Below are positions 21,694 to 35,946 of a stretch of 64,000 nucleotides of DNA, piece by piece (position 1 is the stretch's first letter; every line of letters starts with the position of its first letter). The DNA comes from Hofstenia miamia (Eukaryota > Xenacoelomorpha > Acoela): the NCBI GenBank assembly GCA_004352715.1, contig SCFE01000051.1, forward strand, positions 2,069,208-2,133,207, in the 5' to 3' direction. The position numbers and the translations under genes are program-made. The notes under the pieces were generated by a model. That model saw only the letters and a program-made list of their open reading frames with translations. It was not told where the DNA came from and did not search any database.

Positions 21694-24004
21694 CAGGGTT
21701 GCGGTTGATATAGAAATTCCGTATTAAATCAAATCAACAGACTTTTGTTAATTGATATCAGTTGATATCAATTCAAATCAACAGTAATTTTTTGTTGATA
21801 TCAACCAGATTTGGAATTGGGTTGGACTTAAAGTTGGGTCGGGCGTGGGCCTAATTGGTATTTGAAATACAAGAAAAAAATCATTTAAAAACTTTTACTG
21901 CAAATGTCAAAAAAACCATTTAATCAGCCCTGCGTTGTTAGCTGGTACAATACTTCTAAAATCTAAATTTTTTTGCTACGAAACAAAGAATTTTTTGAAA
22001 ACTCCTATTTACTTTGTGCTAATGTAAGTTGGTGTAAGTTGGCAGAGAATTTTAGTAATTAAATTTATATGAAATGATCAGTTTTCTCATGATATCCTTT
22101 GGCTTATAGCATAGTAGGCAGCAGGGGGTAGAGCTGTTTTAAAAGGTGGTTGCCTCACAAAAATAGTATTATTATTGTGGCGGCAGGTACCGGTTCCTTG
22201 GTATCGGCCAGTTCACTGTTTTCGTGTGTACTAGTTGAACTAGTTATTTGTACATATTGTCAATATTTATGTATATAATAGACGAACTCAGTTGTAAATA
22301 CAGAAATAGTTAGTCGCGTTCACTCACTCAGCGCACTTCCGTGCACCCTAGCGATGCTACATTATGTAATGACTCTAAATACCACCAATTTTCACCTTCT
22401 GGTATTCAGGTCACGTGAGTATGCTTAGCGCCGTGTTGCAAGCATACATTTAAAGATTAATAAAAAAATACAAACATATTATCTACATTTATTGCCTCTT
22501 ATTGTAAAGGATATTTTCTTGGGATATGAAGGAAAGTATTTGTTTCTTAAAACATTACATAAATTGTTCTGGTAAAAGAAATTGACAACCATTTTAAATC
22601 AAATTCGTGCAAAAACTTGTCAACATTTTTTAGTGCAACTCCAGTAGTTTTGTAGAACATGTAAAAATAAATATACAAATTATAATAATCACACATTTCA
22701 TTTTCATTTGGGATTATTTTTTAAGGAATTTTTGCATAAAAGAGGAGCAGAATATAAATGCTCTTGTTGTCGTTCCCATTTTTTAAGTTTTGTGTACATG
22801 CAAACGGCTAATTGCAATAGTCGCTTTCAATGCAAAATTGCAATTAAGTTTTGTCATGCTCAGTTATAAAAAAATCAGGAGATTAAACATATTCATAGAC
22901 TGTTGTGGGTTATGGCAACAATCGTCATTATTTCACTTAACATTACAATACTTGTCGACGGACTAAAAATCCAAATGCATATGCACATATTAATCAATAA
23001 ATTATGCAAATTATACAATCAAATTCAGGGTGCAGTGCTTATGGGCCTCTGTGAAGCAAAAGACACTAGCAATGGTGTAATTTACTCCAGGCAGGGTTTG
23101 GGCCAAAGCTGTATTTGGACGAACTGGGCGTGGGGCTAAGTAATCGGCAAAATTCCAACTCGATATCAATTGTGTTCACTTTTTTGATACAATGTATTCT
23201 TTACTTATTTCAACGAAATTCACTACAAAAATCAATTACTGCCATAAAAACTGTGTTAAGAATTTGAACTTCAAATGTAATATATCCGAGATCATTTAAT
23301 TTAATTTTTAAACCTCAAGCCTCCCTAATTTTCAAGGGGCTTGATGCCACTTAATACGAAATCCTACTTCTAAAAAATCTAAATCGTTAGTAAATCTATA
23401 AGCCGTTGCAGAAAAATTATTCTTATTTGTTGTGTTTCCATGAATAGAGAACCTTGTCAACATAAATTCCTTGAAAAAATGTCTAGGAAATATTACAAAA
23501 TAATATCTAACCCTAATTAACTCAAGCGGTTTTTTTTACATTTTTAAGCTCTTACATATTACGAACTAATAAAGACTGCTACTATCTGAAAACAACAATA
23601 GAGCAATGTCTCCTTTTTCAAGTAGACATTTAAATCGTCAATCGTCCTCGTTTCTGTACACATTTAAACGCTTTCATGACGCGTGTAAATGAAACTTGAG
23701 CTCTCTACCCAAAGAAAACAAAATATTTTTGTGATTAATTTCTGCTCTCATGTATTTTATCAGAATTTTATGTGTGGGAATAATTTAAAAATTTTTTTCC
23801 GACTTCCAGTTGAATTCTGAGTTCTTATTAAGAATGTATCGCCTTTATTGTGTACATCACCATGAAAATAATTCATGTGATCCAATACCGCACAGTATGT
23901 ACATTGTATTTTATAAATTTTGGAGATTTTTAAATCAATTGAAATCAATTGATTTGATATCGACATGCTGATATCAATTCAACTCAATATCAACAGCAAC
24001 CCTG
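21694..24004. mobile_element. 2.3-kb hAT-like element, non-coding
   Basis: The ends CAGGGTTGCGGTTGATAT and (complement) CAGGGTTGCTGTTGATAT match at 17 of 18 positions. The flanks GTAGTCAG and GTTGTCAA match at 6 of 8, compatible with a worn 8-bp duplication. Subterminal regions are rich in TTGATATC and TCAATTGA words. No transposase-like frame is visible; ORFs inside are short. A second, unrelated repeat is embedded at 22785-22955. Confidence 0.55.
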
Positions 24005-25136
24005 GTTGTCAAGCCAGTGGCTGAGGGAGCATGGCCCTTCCTGTTGGGTCACTTGGCGCCTTCCTCCCGGCATCCTGGATTGAAAACTCCATAGAATTAA
24101 TTCTAATATTATGTAACTAAGTTGGAGTTAATATATTTTAGTTAAAATATATCAAATACTAATGCCATTCCTTTAAAAATTCAATGAAAACGTGCGAAAC
24201 TATTTCATATGAGTAAAACTATGATTTACTTATTGCACTACGTGGGGCCATGACCCCCTAACTTGCAAATGTATGCCACGAGCCTGCTGTTAGTCTTCCG
24301 AATGCTGTATATGAGTGATCTGTAAGCCGATAAATTAAAGTTTCTGCATAGTTTTTGTCAGTTCGACGAGATAATTTGGTCTATAAAGTCCAACAATGAA
24401 GCTATCAAGTTTCGGAAATCAGACAATTGACGAGGTTGCTATAGTGACTCACCAATTTCAATATACAACTATAGATATCCACGTTGTTAGTTATGAACGA
24501 TTTATATAATGAGAATGTATTTGAAGAAATAGTTCACACAATGGGGATAACAAAAATGTGAATAGGGGAAGGGATGTATCGCATTTTGAAAAGGTAATTG
24601 GATAAATCGCGCTTTTTAATTATCAGAAGTAATTTACTTGAATCAGGGGCGAGTCTAAAGGCGGGCTTGAGCAACCTCAGATTTTACATTTTTAATTTTT
24701 TTACCCAAATTCTTTTGATTTAGCCAGTCAAAATCACTTTTGAAAACCTGACGGGAGCATTCCAGCATATCCCCCTCCTTGTGTACGCGACTGGTTGGGA
24801 TGGAATATAATGCTACATTTTCCTTATGATTTCACTATATATTAAGGAAGTTTATTCGATAACTTACCACTTCCCAAATTATGACATAGAACCTACTTTG
24901 ACCTTTTTATTTATCCCCATAATATGGCAACAGGTTGAAAATGTGTCAAGCAGTTATTTTGTATACTTACTTTTGTATTGTAATTGCATACAGTACTTTC
25001 TCTACGTTGTATTGGAGCTTGGCTTGGGGTTAGGATTGGTCCGTATTTTGAGTGATCTAATATAAGTAATATATAAGTGATGGCACCTACTGTGAAAATG
25101 CTCATTTGGGAAAAGAACTTTGCATAATCGGAGATT
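24005..25136. other. Gene-free stretch with possible hAT-type ends
   Basis: CAGGGGCGAGTCTAAAGGCG at about 24644 and the complement CCAGTCGCGTACACAAGGAG at about 24795 may bound a 150-bp MITE; no 8-bp duplication was found. Nothing else is supported. Confidence 0.35.
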
Positions 25137-25913
25137 GCTCCAATAAGAAAATGCTAATTGGGATCATCTTGAATATACCTTAGATGCGCGGGNAGCCCAG
25201 CCAATTCATAGATCCTAAACGCGCCTCTGAATTGAATATTCTTTAATCCCTTTAATGTGACAATAAGGGATATATATATATAATAATGTAGGGTTGATTA
25301 TTGGACTCTAATCATTGATTCGATTCACTTTAGTTAAAACAACTTGATAAACCGTAATGTTGATAATTCTGAAATCAGTAAAAACTTAAGTAGTAACATC
25401 AAAAATTTGATTTATAATATAGCACTGAATTTCCAATTGATGCAAATTTCATAAGAAAGTCATTATTAATAAAAATTTATTAAACTCCAGATGCTCACCA
25501 AGTATTTAGTTAGTGGACAAAAAAATTTAATCTAGAAATCATCTTTAATATATAGCTAAAACGATATATAACTAAAAACAATTCAAACACTAGGCTTCGG
25601 CTAATTCCACTTCTACATGAAGGCATTTCTTTCGATTAATGGTTTGATTGAATATTTTGAATTTATACAATTTATGCATGTTGAATAGAGATTAATTCAT
25701 TTGGGTGGTATATTGGCAGAAAACAATGTAGTTAAGGTTAGTTGGTGCTGGTATAGGTGGAAGTTGGTCGCTCCAATCTGCAGGGTGGGGCAGTTCGGGT
25801 CAAGGCACTGCATCAACCTGCAAATTAAATGCATCATATATATATATATATATATANGCTCCAATAAGAAAATGCTAATTGGGATCATCTTGAATATACC
25901 TTAGATGCGCGGG
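25137..25913. other. Misplaced allelic contig between two single-N joins
   Basis: The segment 25194-25856 (663 bp) lies between Ns at 25193 and 25857 and repeats 26604-27266. In addition 25137-25192 is repeated at 25858-25913 (56 bp). Removing the middle piece would let the left contig overlap the right by those 56 bp. The short ORFs repeated at both places, including the TGGTGCTGGTATAGGTGG region, are the same sequence counted twice. Confidence 0.85.
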
Positions 25914-26603
25914 CATTCATATTATCCGCGAGTACCAGGTTTCCCGCCTGTAGGGTTAGCTTTAGTGCTGTGTTGGTAAGTTTATCTGATAGCTATATTC
26001 GAAGAAGCTTTGCCCATACACCTAAAAGTCTTATTCATACCAGCACCAATACCCGTAGGTTTCAATTTACAATAACTAATGTGCAGCATAATTGATTCTT
26101 ATATTATAAAATAAAATGCAAATTTCAAGATTACTGCATAAAGATGATGATTAAAACCGGTCCGGTTAAAGCTGATTAATCTGCAGGAGCTGGTTAATCA
26201 GGTTAAGAAACGGTTAATTAATTTCATCTTTGACTTTTTACGATTGATAATAGACATGTCTTACATAAAAGAAGGCATAAATAATGGTGAATGGTCCGTT
26301 CTGTTTACTTATTGCACATTAACTAAGTACAATCGATCTTTCTTAGATTGTTACTTTCTATTAATCCGTAAAGTAGGAATGTCATACTAATTAGTTGTTC
26401 ATAATTAGTTGTTCTTAATGTGGAAGCAATATGGTACCATACTGTTGTGTGCTATTTATTAATATTTTATCGTGTGATTTTATTTGTAAATAGGTTCATT
26501 ATTAATATAGGCTTGCCTAAAACATGTTGTGTTTTGTGATAGGGTTTAGGGTTAGGGTTAGAGTTTGGAACTGAGATTTCGGTCGGTTTTTAAGTCTGGC
26601 AGT

Positions 26604-27241
26604 AGCCCAGCCAATTCATAGATCCTAAACGCGCCTCTGAATTGAATATTCTTTAATCCCTTTAATGTGACAATAAGGGATATATATATATAATAATGTA
26701 GGGTTGATTATTGGACTCTAATCATTGATTCGATTCACTTTAGTTAAAACAACTTGATAAACCGTAATGTTGATAATTCTGAAATCAGTAAAAACTTAAG
26801 TAGTAACATCAAAAATTTGATTTATAATATAGCACTGAATTTCCAATTGATGCAAATTTCATAAGAAAGTCATTATTAATAAAAATTTATTAAACTCCAG
26901 ATGCTCACCAAGTATTTAGTTAGTGGACAAAAAAATTTAATCTAGAAATCATCTTTAATATATAGCTAAAACGATATATAACTAAAAACAATTCAAACAC
27001 TAGGCTTCGGCTAATTCCACTTCTACATGAAGGCATTTCTTTCGATTAATGGTTTGATTGAATATTTTGAATTTATACAATTTATGCATGTTGAATAGAG
27101 ATTAATTCATTTGGGTGGTATATTGGCAGAAAACAATGTAGTTAAGGTTAGTTGGTGCTGGTATAGGTGGAAGTTGGTCGCTCCAATCTGCAGGGTGGGG
27201 CAGTTCGGGTCAAGGCACTGCATCAACCTGCAAATTAAATG

Positions 27242-27266
<25 letters not shown>
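26604..27266. repeat. Second copy of the 663-bp duplicated segment
   Basis: It matches 25194-25856 and ends in a (TA)n run (27246-27273) at which the other copy stops. This is probably the correct locus. No gene inside. A short TTTAGGGTTAGGGTTAG block lies just upstream at about 26545. Confidence 0.8.
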
Positions 27267-27277
<11 letters not shown>

Positions 27278-29049
27278 AAATACCCTTGAAAATGGGTTTT
27301 TCAACATTGGCTTTGCTGTAACCTGACTTTCATTTTGAGAGGCTATATTTCTTAATATTTTCAACCTTCTCTCATTTTGATGTAATTTCAAATAGCTTCA
27401 TATGAAGTCAATTTGAATTCATTCAATAGAATGATAGAAAAGTAATTCCATATATATAAGTATGTGCAATTAATTTCTGAAAGTATTTCTACAATTAATA
27501 AATTCAGAAAGTGTATTTCACCCGATTCAAATAAAAATTCGCAGCAGTGTTAAATCAGGACCTCTGGCTAGCTCAGCTTATAACATATTTTCAATTTTTA
27601 TAAGCATATTTTCTGTACTATCTTGAATAATACTTTATATATCTATAGGATCAATTTAATATAGTTTTTTGTTTATCAATTTGATTAGTTTTTCTGTCGT
27701 TGAGGCCTAAATTTTAAAGTTCAGTCTTCTTCAAAACCTACGATTATTGTCTTCAGGCTGAACAGGAAATTCCAGATAATAAAACAAAACAATAAAAATA
27801 TTGCTTCTGTAACTGTTAGATTATACAAAGAAATCTTGAATAAATTTTGGAAATCCCGGAATCACGGGATTACAAACCCTAAGGTAGACATAAACGCAGT
27901 TAGTTCTTGGTCTAAATGGTATTATTACTTAGTTACTTTTAGAATTTATTATTGCAAAAAGATATGGAAGTGGGGCAGGTTGGCCCATGAGGTGGGGTGA
28001 GATGTTGATTTCGCCTGGCATGGGGCAAGGTTTTCAAAAATAGCTGCTCATAAGGTAAAAAATGCCAATTTCTGAGATTGTGCAATTATATTTTTATAAG
28101 TTGGGGTTGCTCGCTTGATAGCATTTGAATTTTGTTGCAATTTAACCAATTCACTACCGGTATGTATTTTTACCATTTGGTGCAAGAATTTTTTTCGTTA
28201 GAAGTCATTTTATAACTTATTGAAAACTATTGGGTTTCTTGATTTTGGAAACCAGACCTAAAATTAAACCCTTTTCAATACTAAGAAAAATAATTTAAAT
28301 TATACATGTATTTAAAGTGGCATCAATGAAATTTCAAAATCTAACTGTTTGTGAATGATGCTTGTTTAGAAAAAAGATGGGCATGGGCTGGGCCGACAAG
28401 GATGGGCTTGAGCCGAGAAATTGACAAAGTTGATCAACGAAATACGCCGATATTTTAAACTATTAGCCAACTGTGTACTAAAATCAACTCAACTGAAGTG
28501 TAGAATAACATTGTAAGCAATGAGTTGAGAAATGTTACTCATTCTTTAAAGTTCAAAATATTATATGTCAATTTCTAAGAAATTTTATTCATTAAATAAA
28601 AATGTAAGTGAACAAGCATTTTATACAAACTCAAATTATTTACAAAATGATTGTGTATCTGAATGACTAATAGACTATGCTCTTGAAATTTGTTCAAATC
28701 ATTTCCCTACTAGCACTCTCAAATTTGATTGAATATGTCTTCCAGTGGCGTATTTAGGGGGTGAGGCAGTGTCCCCTTTTCAGGTTTTCAACATTGAGTC
28801 TATGGTTAAAAAATAAGGCATCTCACTAAAAATTTAAACAATTTAGAACTAGTCTAGCTAAATGCAGTTTAATAACCAATTTTTGTAATATTTTAACAGT
28901 TCTTGGAAGAATCTATCACATAATTGAACACCAAATTTGCTGAAAATTGAGATGTCCCCCATCAGAAATTTCTGGATAACCTCCTGATATTTTCTGTTGA
29001 TTTTTAATGAATATTGAGCGTGGATCTCTGGAAATAAATTCGAAGGACG
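27267..29049. other. Gene-free stretch
   Basis: No supported gene. CCAGTGGCGTATTTAGGGGG at about 28744 resembles a hAT-type terminus, without an identified partner. Confidence 0.4.
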
Positions 29050-29470
29050 ATGTCGGATTGTAATTATGGTTACTGTAATCCACGGTGTGATTGAAGTTGC
29101 ATAGGGAGACATTACCATTTATCGTATGGAGAAGAGCTCAACAAATATCCAAGGAATGCAAAATATCCTAATTATGTTGTTGGAAGTGGTCCAAACGTCA
29201 CTGATGTCACATTAGAATTAAGATTGCTTATTCGAATTAGCTTTGACAAAGATTCCTTGAATGATTTGGACCAGAAACCTACAATTAGTCACCGCGTACT
29301 TTATAGAAATCCTGCAGATGACTTGGAGAAGGATGCAGTTGATGAATTCGTTATCAGCTCTCTCACCAAAACAAAGATGACAGAATAATTGGCTGTTCCA
29401 ACCTGATTCTGGCCTTGCTGAAAATGGGTGCTTCAAGAAAACGGATTATTTTTTACCGAGAAATGGAATA
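29050..29470 (+). pseudogene. Unrecognised degraded coding sequence, Cys-rich start
   Basis: From ATG at 29050 the frame reads MSDCNYGYCNPRCD, then TGA (29092-29094), then SCIGRHYH and about 95 more codons of well-mixed, charged sequence (for example SFDKDSLNDLDQKPTISHR and ADDLEKDAVDEFVISS) to a TAA at 29386. One base further on, the +1 frame continues with NWLFQPDSGLAENGCFKKTD and YFLPRNGILL. Composition is unlike the AT-rich noise around it, so this was once coding. I do not recognise the family. The in-frame TGA and the frameshift point to a pseudogene or processed copy. A TGG-to-TGA change is the simplest explanation of the first break. There is no clear intron signal. Confidence 0.5.
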
Positions 29471-30593
29471 TTGTTAATTTTTTATTTATTTTTAACATAC
29501 CCATAATTGGTTAAGCAAACCAATAGTTTTTGGCTTGGAATATATGAATGGGCTAAAACGGGCTGAATTTGTGTTAGTGCAAATGGAACTGCTGGACTCG
29601 AGTAGGGTTAGGTTAGGGCTATAACTGGAATTAAATATTCCATGTAGGATACATGGAGATAGTAAGGCCATAGTTTACTAAATCGCCTAATAAATTTATG
29701 GGTGAAATTGGTGACTGATTACCATTGTTGTTAGCTTTGACCTTTAGTAGTTATGTTCAATTATCTTATGTTAAAACACTTATTGTGCGTAATCTTTAAA
29801 TATAGTTTTGTATAACTTAGCATCTTCTTTACAAGGAACAAGGCCCTTGATGTTAATTATATTTGACTCACTGACGTTTCATTTTCGTCCAAAGAACTAT
29901 GGCTGTTCGATAATCAAATTACTAGAGTCAATCAACTACGTCAATCAATCCCATTATCCTCGTACGTCCATTTTCAATTTTCAATCAATTATCTCGACGG
30001 ATATTGATGGCTAAGAACATTTTTTTCAAAACTTTTTTTCAAAGAAATATGGAAAATATTAAAAAATATCTTGGCTTCATTAGGAAATACAATGTAGCTG
30101 AAACCTTTGAATTTAAGGGTTTAGCTTTATACTTGGGGCTTAGACCACGTTTATTTTTGTGAACTGTGCTTCTGAACTACGATTAGTTCAAATCAAACAA
30201 ACCTTACACGTTTGAAGTCTGTAGATTGCAAACAATATGTGCTAATTGATAATTGAATGAAGTTTGCAGCAGTATCAATCAATTATCCACTCCGAACTGC
30301 TAGATCAACTATCAATTATCATGGGTAGCATGGAAAAACGATGTATATCATTGGAAAGCAAATATTTGCTGATTTTAACCATGCGGTTTATTATTTGATT
30401 ACACATCAGAATTATTTCCTAAACTTTTGAAATATCTTTTTCTACCCTGAACCAAGCACCTTTTTGAACAACCGACATATGATACATTAATTCCATATAA
30501 ATTTTGACATCAGAACCAGTGACTGTACCAGCTTTAATCTTTGCATCTGACTATTTTGGAAATTGTTCATGCAAACATTTGATTTCCCATTAA

Positions 30594-31081
30594 CCCTATT
30601 TGACCTGGGCTTTTTTCGAGCTGCTCAAGCCTGGAAAGGGACAACTTCCTCCCACCTAGCTAACTCTGGATTGTATTATAATGTTAATACGAAACGTTGA
30701 ACAAATATTATTCATATCAGCACCCTCAATTTCCAATGTATTAAAATGCGATGCAATAGTTATTTTTGATGACGTCATCAAACCTCAAAATGTGGGTATT
30801 TTTGAAATATTTTAAATATTGATTTTATCATTCCGAACTAATTAAATATCATTTTCATACTAACAATCATAAGTTTTTGCAAAAATTGGAAGACTATATC
30901 CACAGTTGAAAAATAATATCATACATAAAAGGAGGAGCTATTTAGCAAATTTTTATAAGGGGTTAGGACCGTAGTGAAATTTAGAAAAGTCACTAAGTCT
31001 CATTAAGAAAGTTCCACAACTTTTTGAGTAATAATCAAACGTTTAATAGAGAGAGGAAGTCCACCCCTAGGTCGAATAGGG
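30594..31081. mobile_element. 488-bp piggyBac-like MITE
   Basis: TTAA (30590-30593) is followed by CCCTATTTGACCTGGGC. The right end is AGGTCGAATAGGG followed by TTGA (31082-31085), one base off TTAA. The imperfect CCCTATT(T/C)GACCT inverted repeat and TTAA target fit piggyBac-type ends. The interior is non-coding, with GATGACGTCATCAAACC. A related right end, AGGTCGAATAGGG then TTAA, lies at 33938-33954. Confidence 0.65.
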
Positions 31082-34000
31082 TTGAGTAATTGGATCAACA
31101 CACTTATATTTCTTAATATTCCTAAAGGAGTTCCTAAACGTGTTTGTAAAAATTACGTACTTATTATCAAAGCTTTCTGCTAATAAACTAACAACAGATT
31201 GTGCGGAACAGAAAAAAATCTTGTTTAGAATGTTTTAGTTTACAGATGTTATTAAGCTTAATGTTCATAATGAGAAAAAGTATTTGCCAAATTTGCAAGT
31301 TTTCCTTTTACTAGTATTGCTGTCTTCCTTAATTGACAAGAAAAAGATGATTTGTTTTGTTTCTTCATGGTATTGCTTACAAATGAAAGATGTTCATTAT
31401 TCCCTAGTAGCACCAACATAGTACCAGTATGTTGGCATAATTACATGTATAACATATTCGCTGAGCATAGGTTTGTCTTGATCACAGGTTTGATTATTAC
31501 TTAAAGTGGATTGGTTATCATTGGAAAAAAATTCCCCTCTTTGACGCCTCAAAACACAGAAAATGATTAATGTGTGATTCAATTGTAAACATTATATTGC
31601 AGTTAAAGCTTGAAATTACAAACATGAAAACAGTTCTCCTATTGAAATGTTAGGTGCAAGGGTGTACTCTTAAATATTAAAGGAGGAGGATCTCAATACC
31701 GTTTATACTATATACACTTAACGTCATAGTTAGGGCAACCAGGAAAATACACGCCAACTATTTCCCTCTGGCATTACTCGTTTGGAGAATACATCAAAGC
31801 ACACAACATTCTTGCAAGCTTAGAGGCCGGCAATATGATCAAATTCCACACTATGATTAAAGTTCACATTTTGATTAAAGTTCACATTTTGATTGAAGTT
31901 CACATTTTTATAGGTTCACATGGAGATAGGTAACTTAAAGTATCCACAAAACAAATAACATTTGCATTCATAATAAAAGCCATTATAAAGTCCAGTAAAA
32001 ATTTTTGCCATGCTGAGAGAAACGTTTTTACACCCAGATAATGGCTTTCCAATTTTTTATGTATTTTCAAGAAAAATCCATATTTTGTTTGAATTGACAG
32101 ACCATAGGTCCCAGTTGATAATATATCAATATATTCCATTTTTCCAGGAATACTAGGTCATTGTGGTCCACTACGATAATATGAAAAGGTCTTATTCAAT
32201 GTAACAATAAAAAGAAAGTCTGTGTACAAAATGCAGAAATGAATTTCTATTAAAACTGTTAGCAATTTAGAACACATTGAGCAGAAAAATTCGCAAGGCT
32301 TATGGAATTTAAAGATATTCATTACAAAGTTGTTTTGTACAACTAAGCATATAAGCAATAACTACTAGAACATCTTAATTGTTCTTGATGCAAATATTTT
32401 TGATGTATCACTGGCTTCGTTTTTTATTTCAAACAGCCAGCATTAAGAAACAGTAGTCCAGTTTAGTGCATGTGTGTTTATAATCATTAACAGGCGCTGA
32501 TACAGTTTTGAACACATGTGTTTATAAGTATGGAAAATATCATGATATTGTAATCAACTCATTCATTATTCTATTCTTAAATATCTTCCAAAAATAATTT
32601 CATTCAATTCAAATTTAGTTCCATTTATTATTCATTGTACGTATGCACACATACACCAGTATATTCGACACACGGTTCAGATATCTTGGTAAATCGGTAC
32701 CCAGCCGCTCCTCTTGTTAAGTTTATATTACCAGTTCAGGGTGCTGGATCTTACATCTTTTAAAACTTTCTGAAGCAAATGTTTGAATGTTTGTTAATTA
32801 TTAATGAGTACAGATCTGTATACTTATATATATATATATATATATCATAAAAAATTTAGCAATTGATAAGTCGTAGCCCTCTAAACTTAAGTTCCATTTC
32901 AAAACAAACCTTTAATTATACTAATTTTAAATTTGCATTTGGTAAACTTTCTATAAATTTTCAAAAAGCTTCATCAAATAATATCAAAAATTGTTATTCA
33001 GTATTAATTTGACCATCATATCATTTTTTCCTTTATACATGTTCTATACATAAATCCTTGATAAAAATTTAAATTTATTTAATTTCAAATCGAAAAAATG
33101 GTTTTCAAAATATTAAAAAAGAATTTGAATCGCTAAAAGTATAATATTACAATGTATATGAAGTATCTAAGTGGTTTTTCTTAAAGCAGATCCAAAACTG
33201 CTGCAACTTTTTTTGAAACATCGAGGTATTGCGTAAATAAGCATGTAGGTTAAAGACAAAAAACGCAACAGATGCGCCAGTGTACATTGATGTAATTAAA
33301 ACATCTATATTGAGCACTTCAATGTAATGATATTTGAAATCCGTATCTTTCCTAGAATATATTAAAAGTCCTTCAACATCCATTCTTGAAATCAAAGATT
33401 TTTTACACTAATCATCCAAATTTGAGTATAATATTTTAAACATTGGCAAGTATTCGCTTAATGATTTCAAGATTTAAACCCCACGATTTATTCCTCTTAA
33501 AAATGCTTTTGTACCTATCTGTATCTTACAATTGTTAAATAGACACTCAACAAATTAGTTTGTGTGTCGTAGCGGAACCAGGCATAGTTTTTTATACTTC
33601 TCCTGGGAAAGAAGAAAAAATGGAATTTGGTTTTAATGTAATCCACCATCAGATCTGGTTTTCCCTGTCCCTTCCCCATTTATTTTAAAAAGAGTTTTCT
33701 TGGCAAAAATTTCAGTTGTCCCTTTAATTTACCAGTAATTTACACATAAAGATATTTCTACTGCTTTCTGTATTTCTGTTGATTAAGTTCCCAATTTTCA
33801 GCAAAAGATGGAAGACTATATTCGGATATTTAGAAAATCTTTATGAAGTTAAGAAACTCACTAAGTCTTGCTAATAAAGCTTCACAACTTTTTGACCAAT
33901 ATTCAAAAGCTTAAAAGGAGAAGAGAAAAAGTCCCACAGGTCGAATAGGGTTAAGCACTTATGCCAATAGTTGTCTATGCATTTTACTCATAATTTTTAA

Positions 34001-35946
34001 TTAGAGGACATTTCATTCATGGACAGACGAAAAATCCTTTGATTCGTTTAACTGGGAAAATTGAATTTAAGTGAACGCGATTCTATGTCAAACGAATTAA
34101 TCTCATCAATTAAATTGTGATTACAGAAATGGATACGTCTGCCATTTTGGCCTTCCCAATTACGACGGGATTAATGTTAATTCCAAAATTTAATTGCTAC
34201 ATATCATTTGTATTTTACTTCTCAAATGAATCGCGGGGCATCTAATGAAACCGTTGATGGTAAGTAATATTTATCATTAGTCAAGAAAAATTTTCATTCA
34301 GTTTGTTTCAGAATTTTTTGTATATTCCTAATTGGGATAAATTTGAAAATTTTATGCTTAAATATTAAATTGAAGGAAATCAACTGCTATTATCCGGGTA
34401 TTTGGTCAACAAGTGTATTATCAATGTTATAAAAACTTTCAAACTCACCAAAAATTTACATTATATAATATATTAATATTATCAATAAAAATAATAATTT
34501 ATTAAACAATTGCATTTTACAAATTTTATAATGGGCTTAGATCATTTTTGTTGTAACAACTTTCTAAAATTTCCACTGCAGAAACAACTGATTGCGATGT
34601 ACTGCTTCGTCTTGCAACACCAGTAAGGCCAGTGCCAATGAAATCGCGGTCAGACTGTAAAGAAATAACCTGCTTAGCCCATCGTCTATGAGCAAAGACC
34701 TATAAGCTCTGATATTTGAACTTATTGGTCTTTAAGTAATGCGATGGCAGGCTATCATTTTTCTAGGATTTTAGTTGATATATCGTATGAGGAATTTTTT
34801 CAAATTTTTGATAAGGTAACAAGAACCTGTACTTCATTTTTGAAGGTCTAACAGCTTAATTGGCAAATGTAGCAGCTCTATGTGAGGACTTGCGGTTTTT
34901 TCAAAATAAATGGGGAGCAAGTCCCTACAGTCCCCCTTGAGCTCTTTTTTTGTCATGGATAGGCTTCTTCCCGAAATGATGCGTCTCCAATCAACCTTGT
35001 GATGAGCATCCCTACTAATCAATCTTAACTGCAATATGTTAAATTAGATCATCACTTACTAAAAACATGATTCGATTCATCTTAAATATGCTGAATAATA
35101 TTGCGATTATTAAGGTAAACAATTCCTTAAAACTAGTAATATCCTACGAAAAAAAACGATTTTATCCTGCGCATTTAATTATTTATTTTGCATTATTAAA
35201 TTTATAACACCCCTAAGTGCATTCGTCTTAATAACATTAGGCTTCACTCAATTATTTCTCAACCACTCTTATTGCTCTTAACTCTTGCTTATCTTTATCG
35301 CCGTTTGCGTTTTTGCACCGCTTATGCCAAGCTTGCCTTTGTATGAGTTTTTCATGTTTTCAGTAAAAATCTTTATCAGGTGTTTGATATTGTTTTGATA
35401 TATTCATAAAATCCTGAGAGTAAAGTCGGTTGGGTTAAGGATGTGTTGCTGTTTTGATTTGGGATTTAAGTAAATATTACACTGTCACTAAAAGTAACTA
35501 CAAAATTATTAAGCTATGTATATTTTCTGTATTTCTTCCAATAGAGTAGCCTTTTTTTGTAAAAATTAAGGAAATATGCATTTCCAACTGGCATCTGCAT
35601 ATACATACCAATATAACCATTCCACGATTATTTGGCTGAAAAATCTACAAATCAGATTTAATGCAAAAGTCTACACATAGAGCTGGGCCAGCCGGCTGAG
35701 CTGCTGCCACTGCCTTCATATTTTAGGTCAGCCAGTCGTCGGAAAATTTAGACGGGTCAGCCGATTGATAAGTAAAACTATATCAAGACAAACGAAACGT
35801 GTCATTAAAAGGAAACCGCATTTCACGTGTTTGATATGGTCGTGACGCTCAATATTGATTAGGTTATGTCTTATTAATCAGATTGCCTGTAAGTGCATGA
35901 TTAACCTTTTGCATATAGATAGTTTCACAATACTGCTTGTATCATA
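31082..35946. other. Gene-free AT-rich stretch
   Basis: No coding exon supported. From about 33838 to 33950 there is a diverged copy of the last 110 bp of the piggyBac-like MITE (ACTCACTAAGTC, CACAACTTTTTGA, AGGTCGAATAGGG) ending at TTAA. A short (TA)n run lies at about 32824-32846, and ATTAAAGTTCACATTTTGAT is repeated about three times at 31855-31910. Confidence 0.55.

Noticed and set aside
29092-29094. TGA as selenocysteine codon
   Set aside because: A nearby frameshift and the lack of a recognised selenoprotein family make a pseudogene likelier; kept only as a check.
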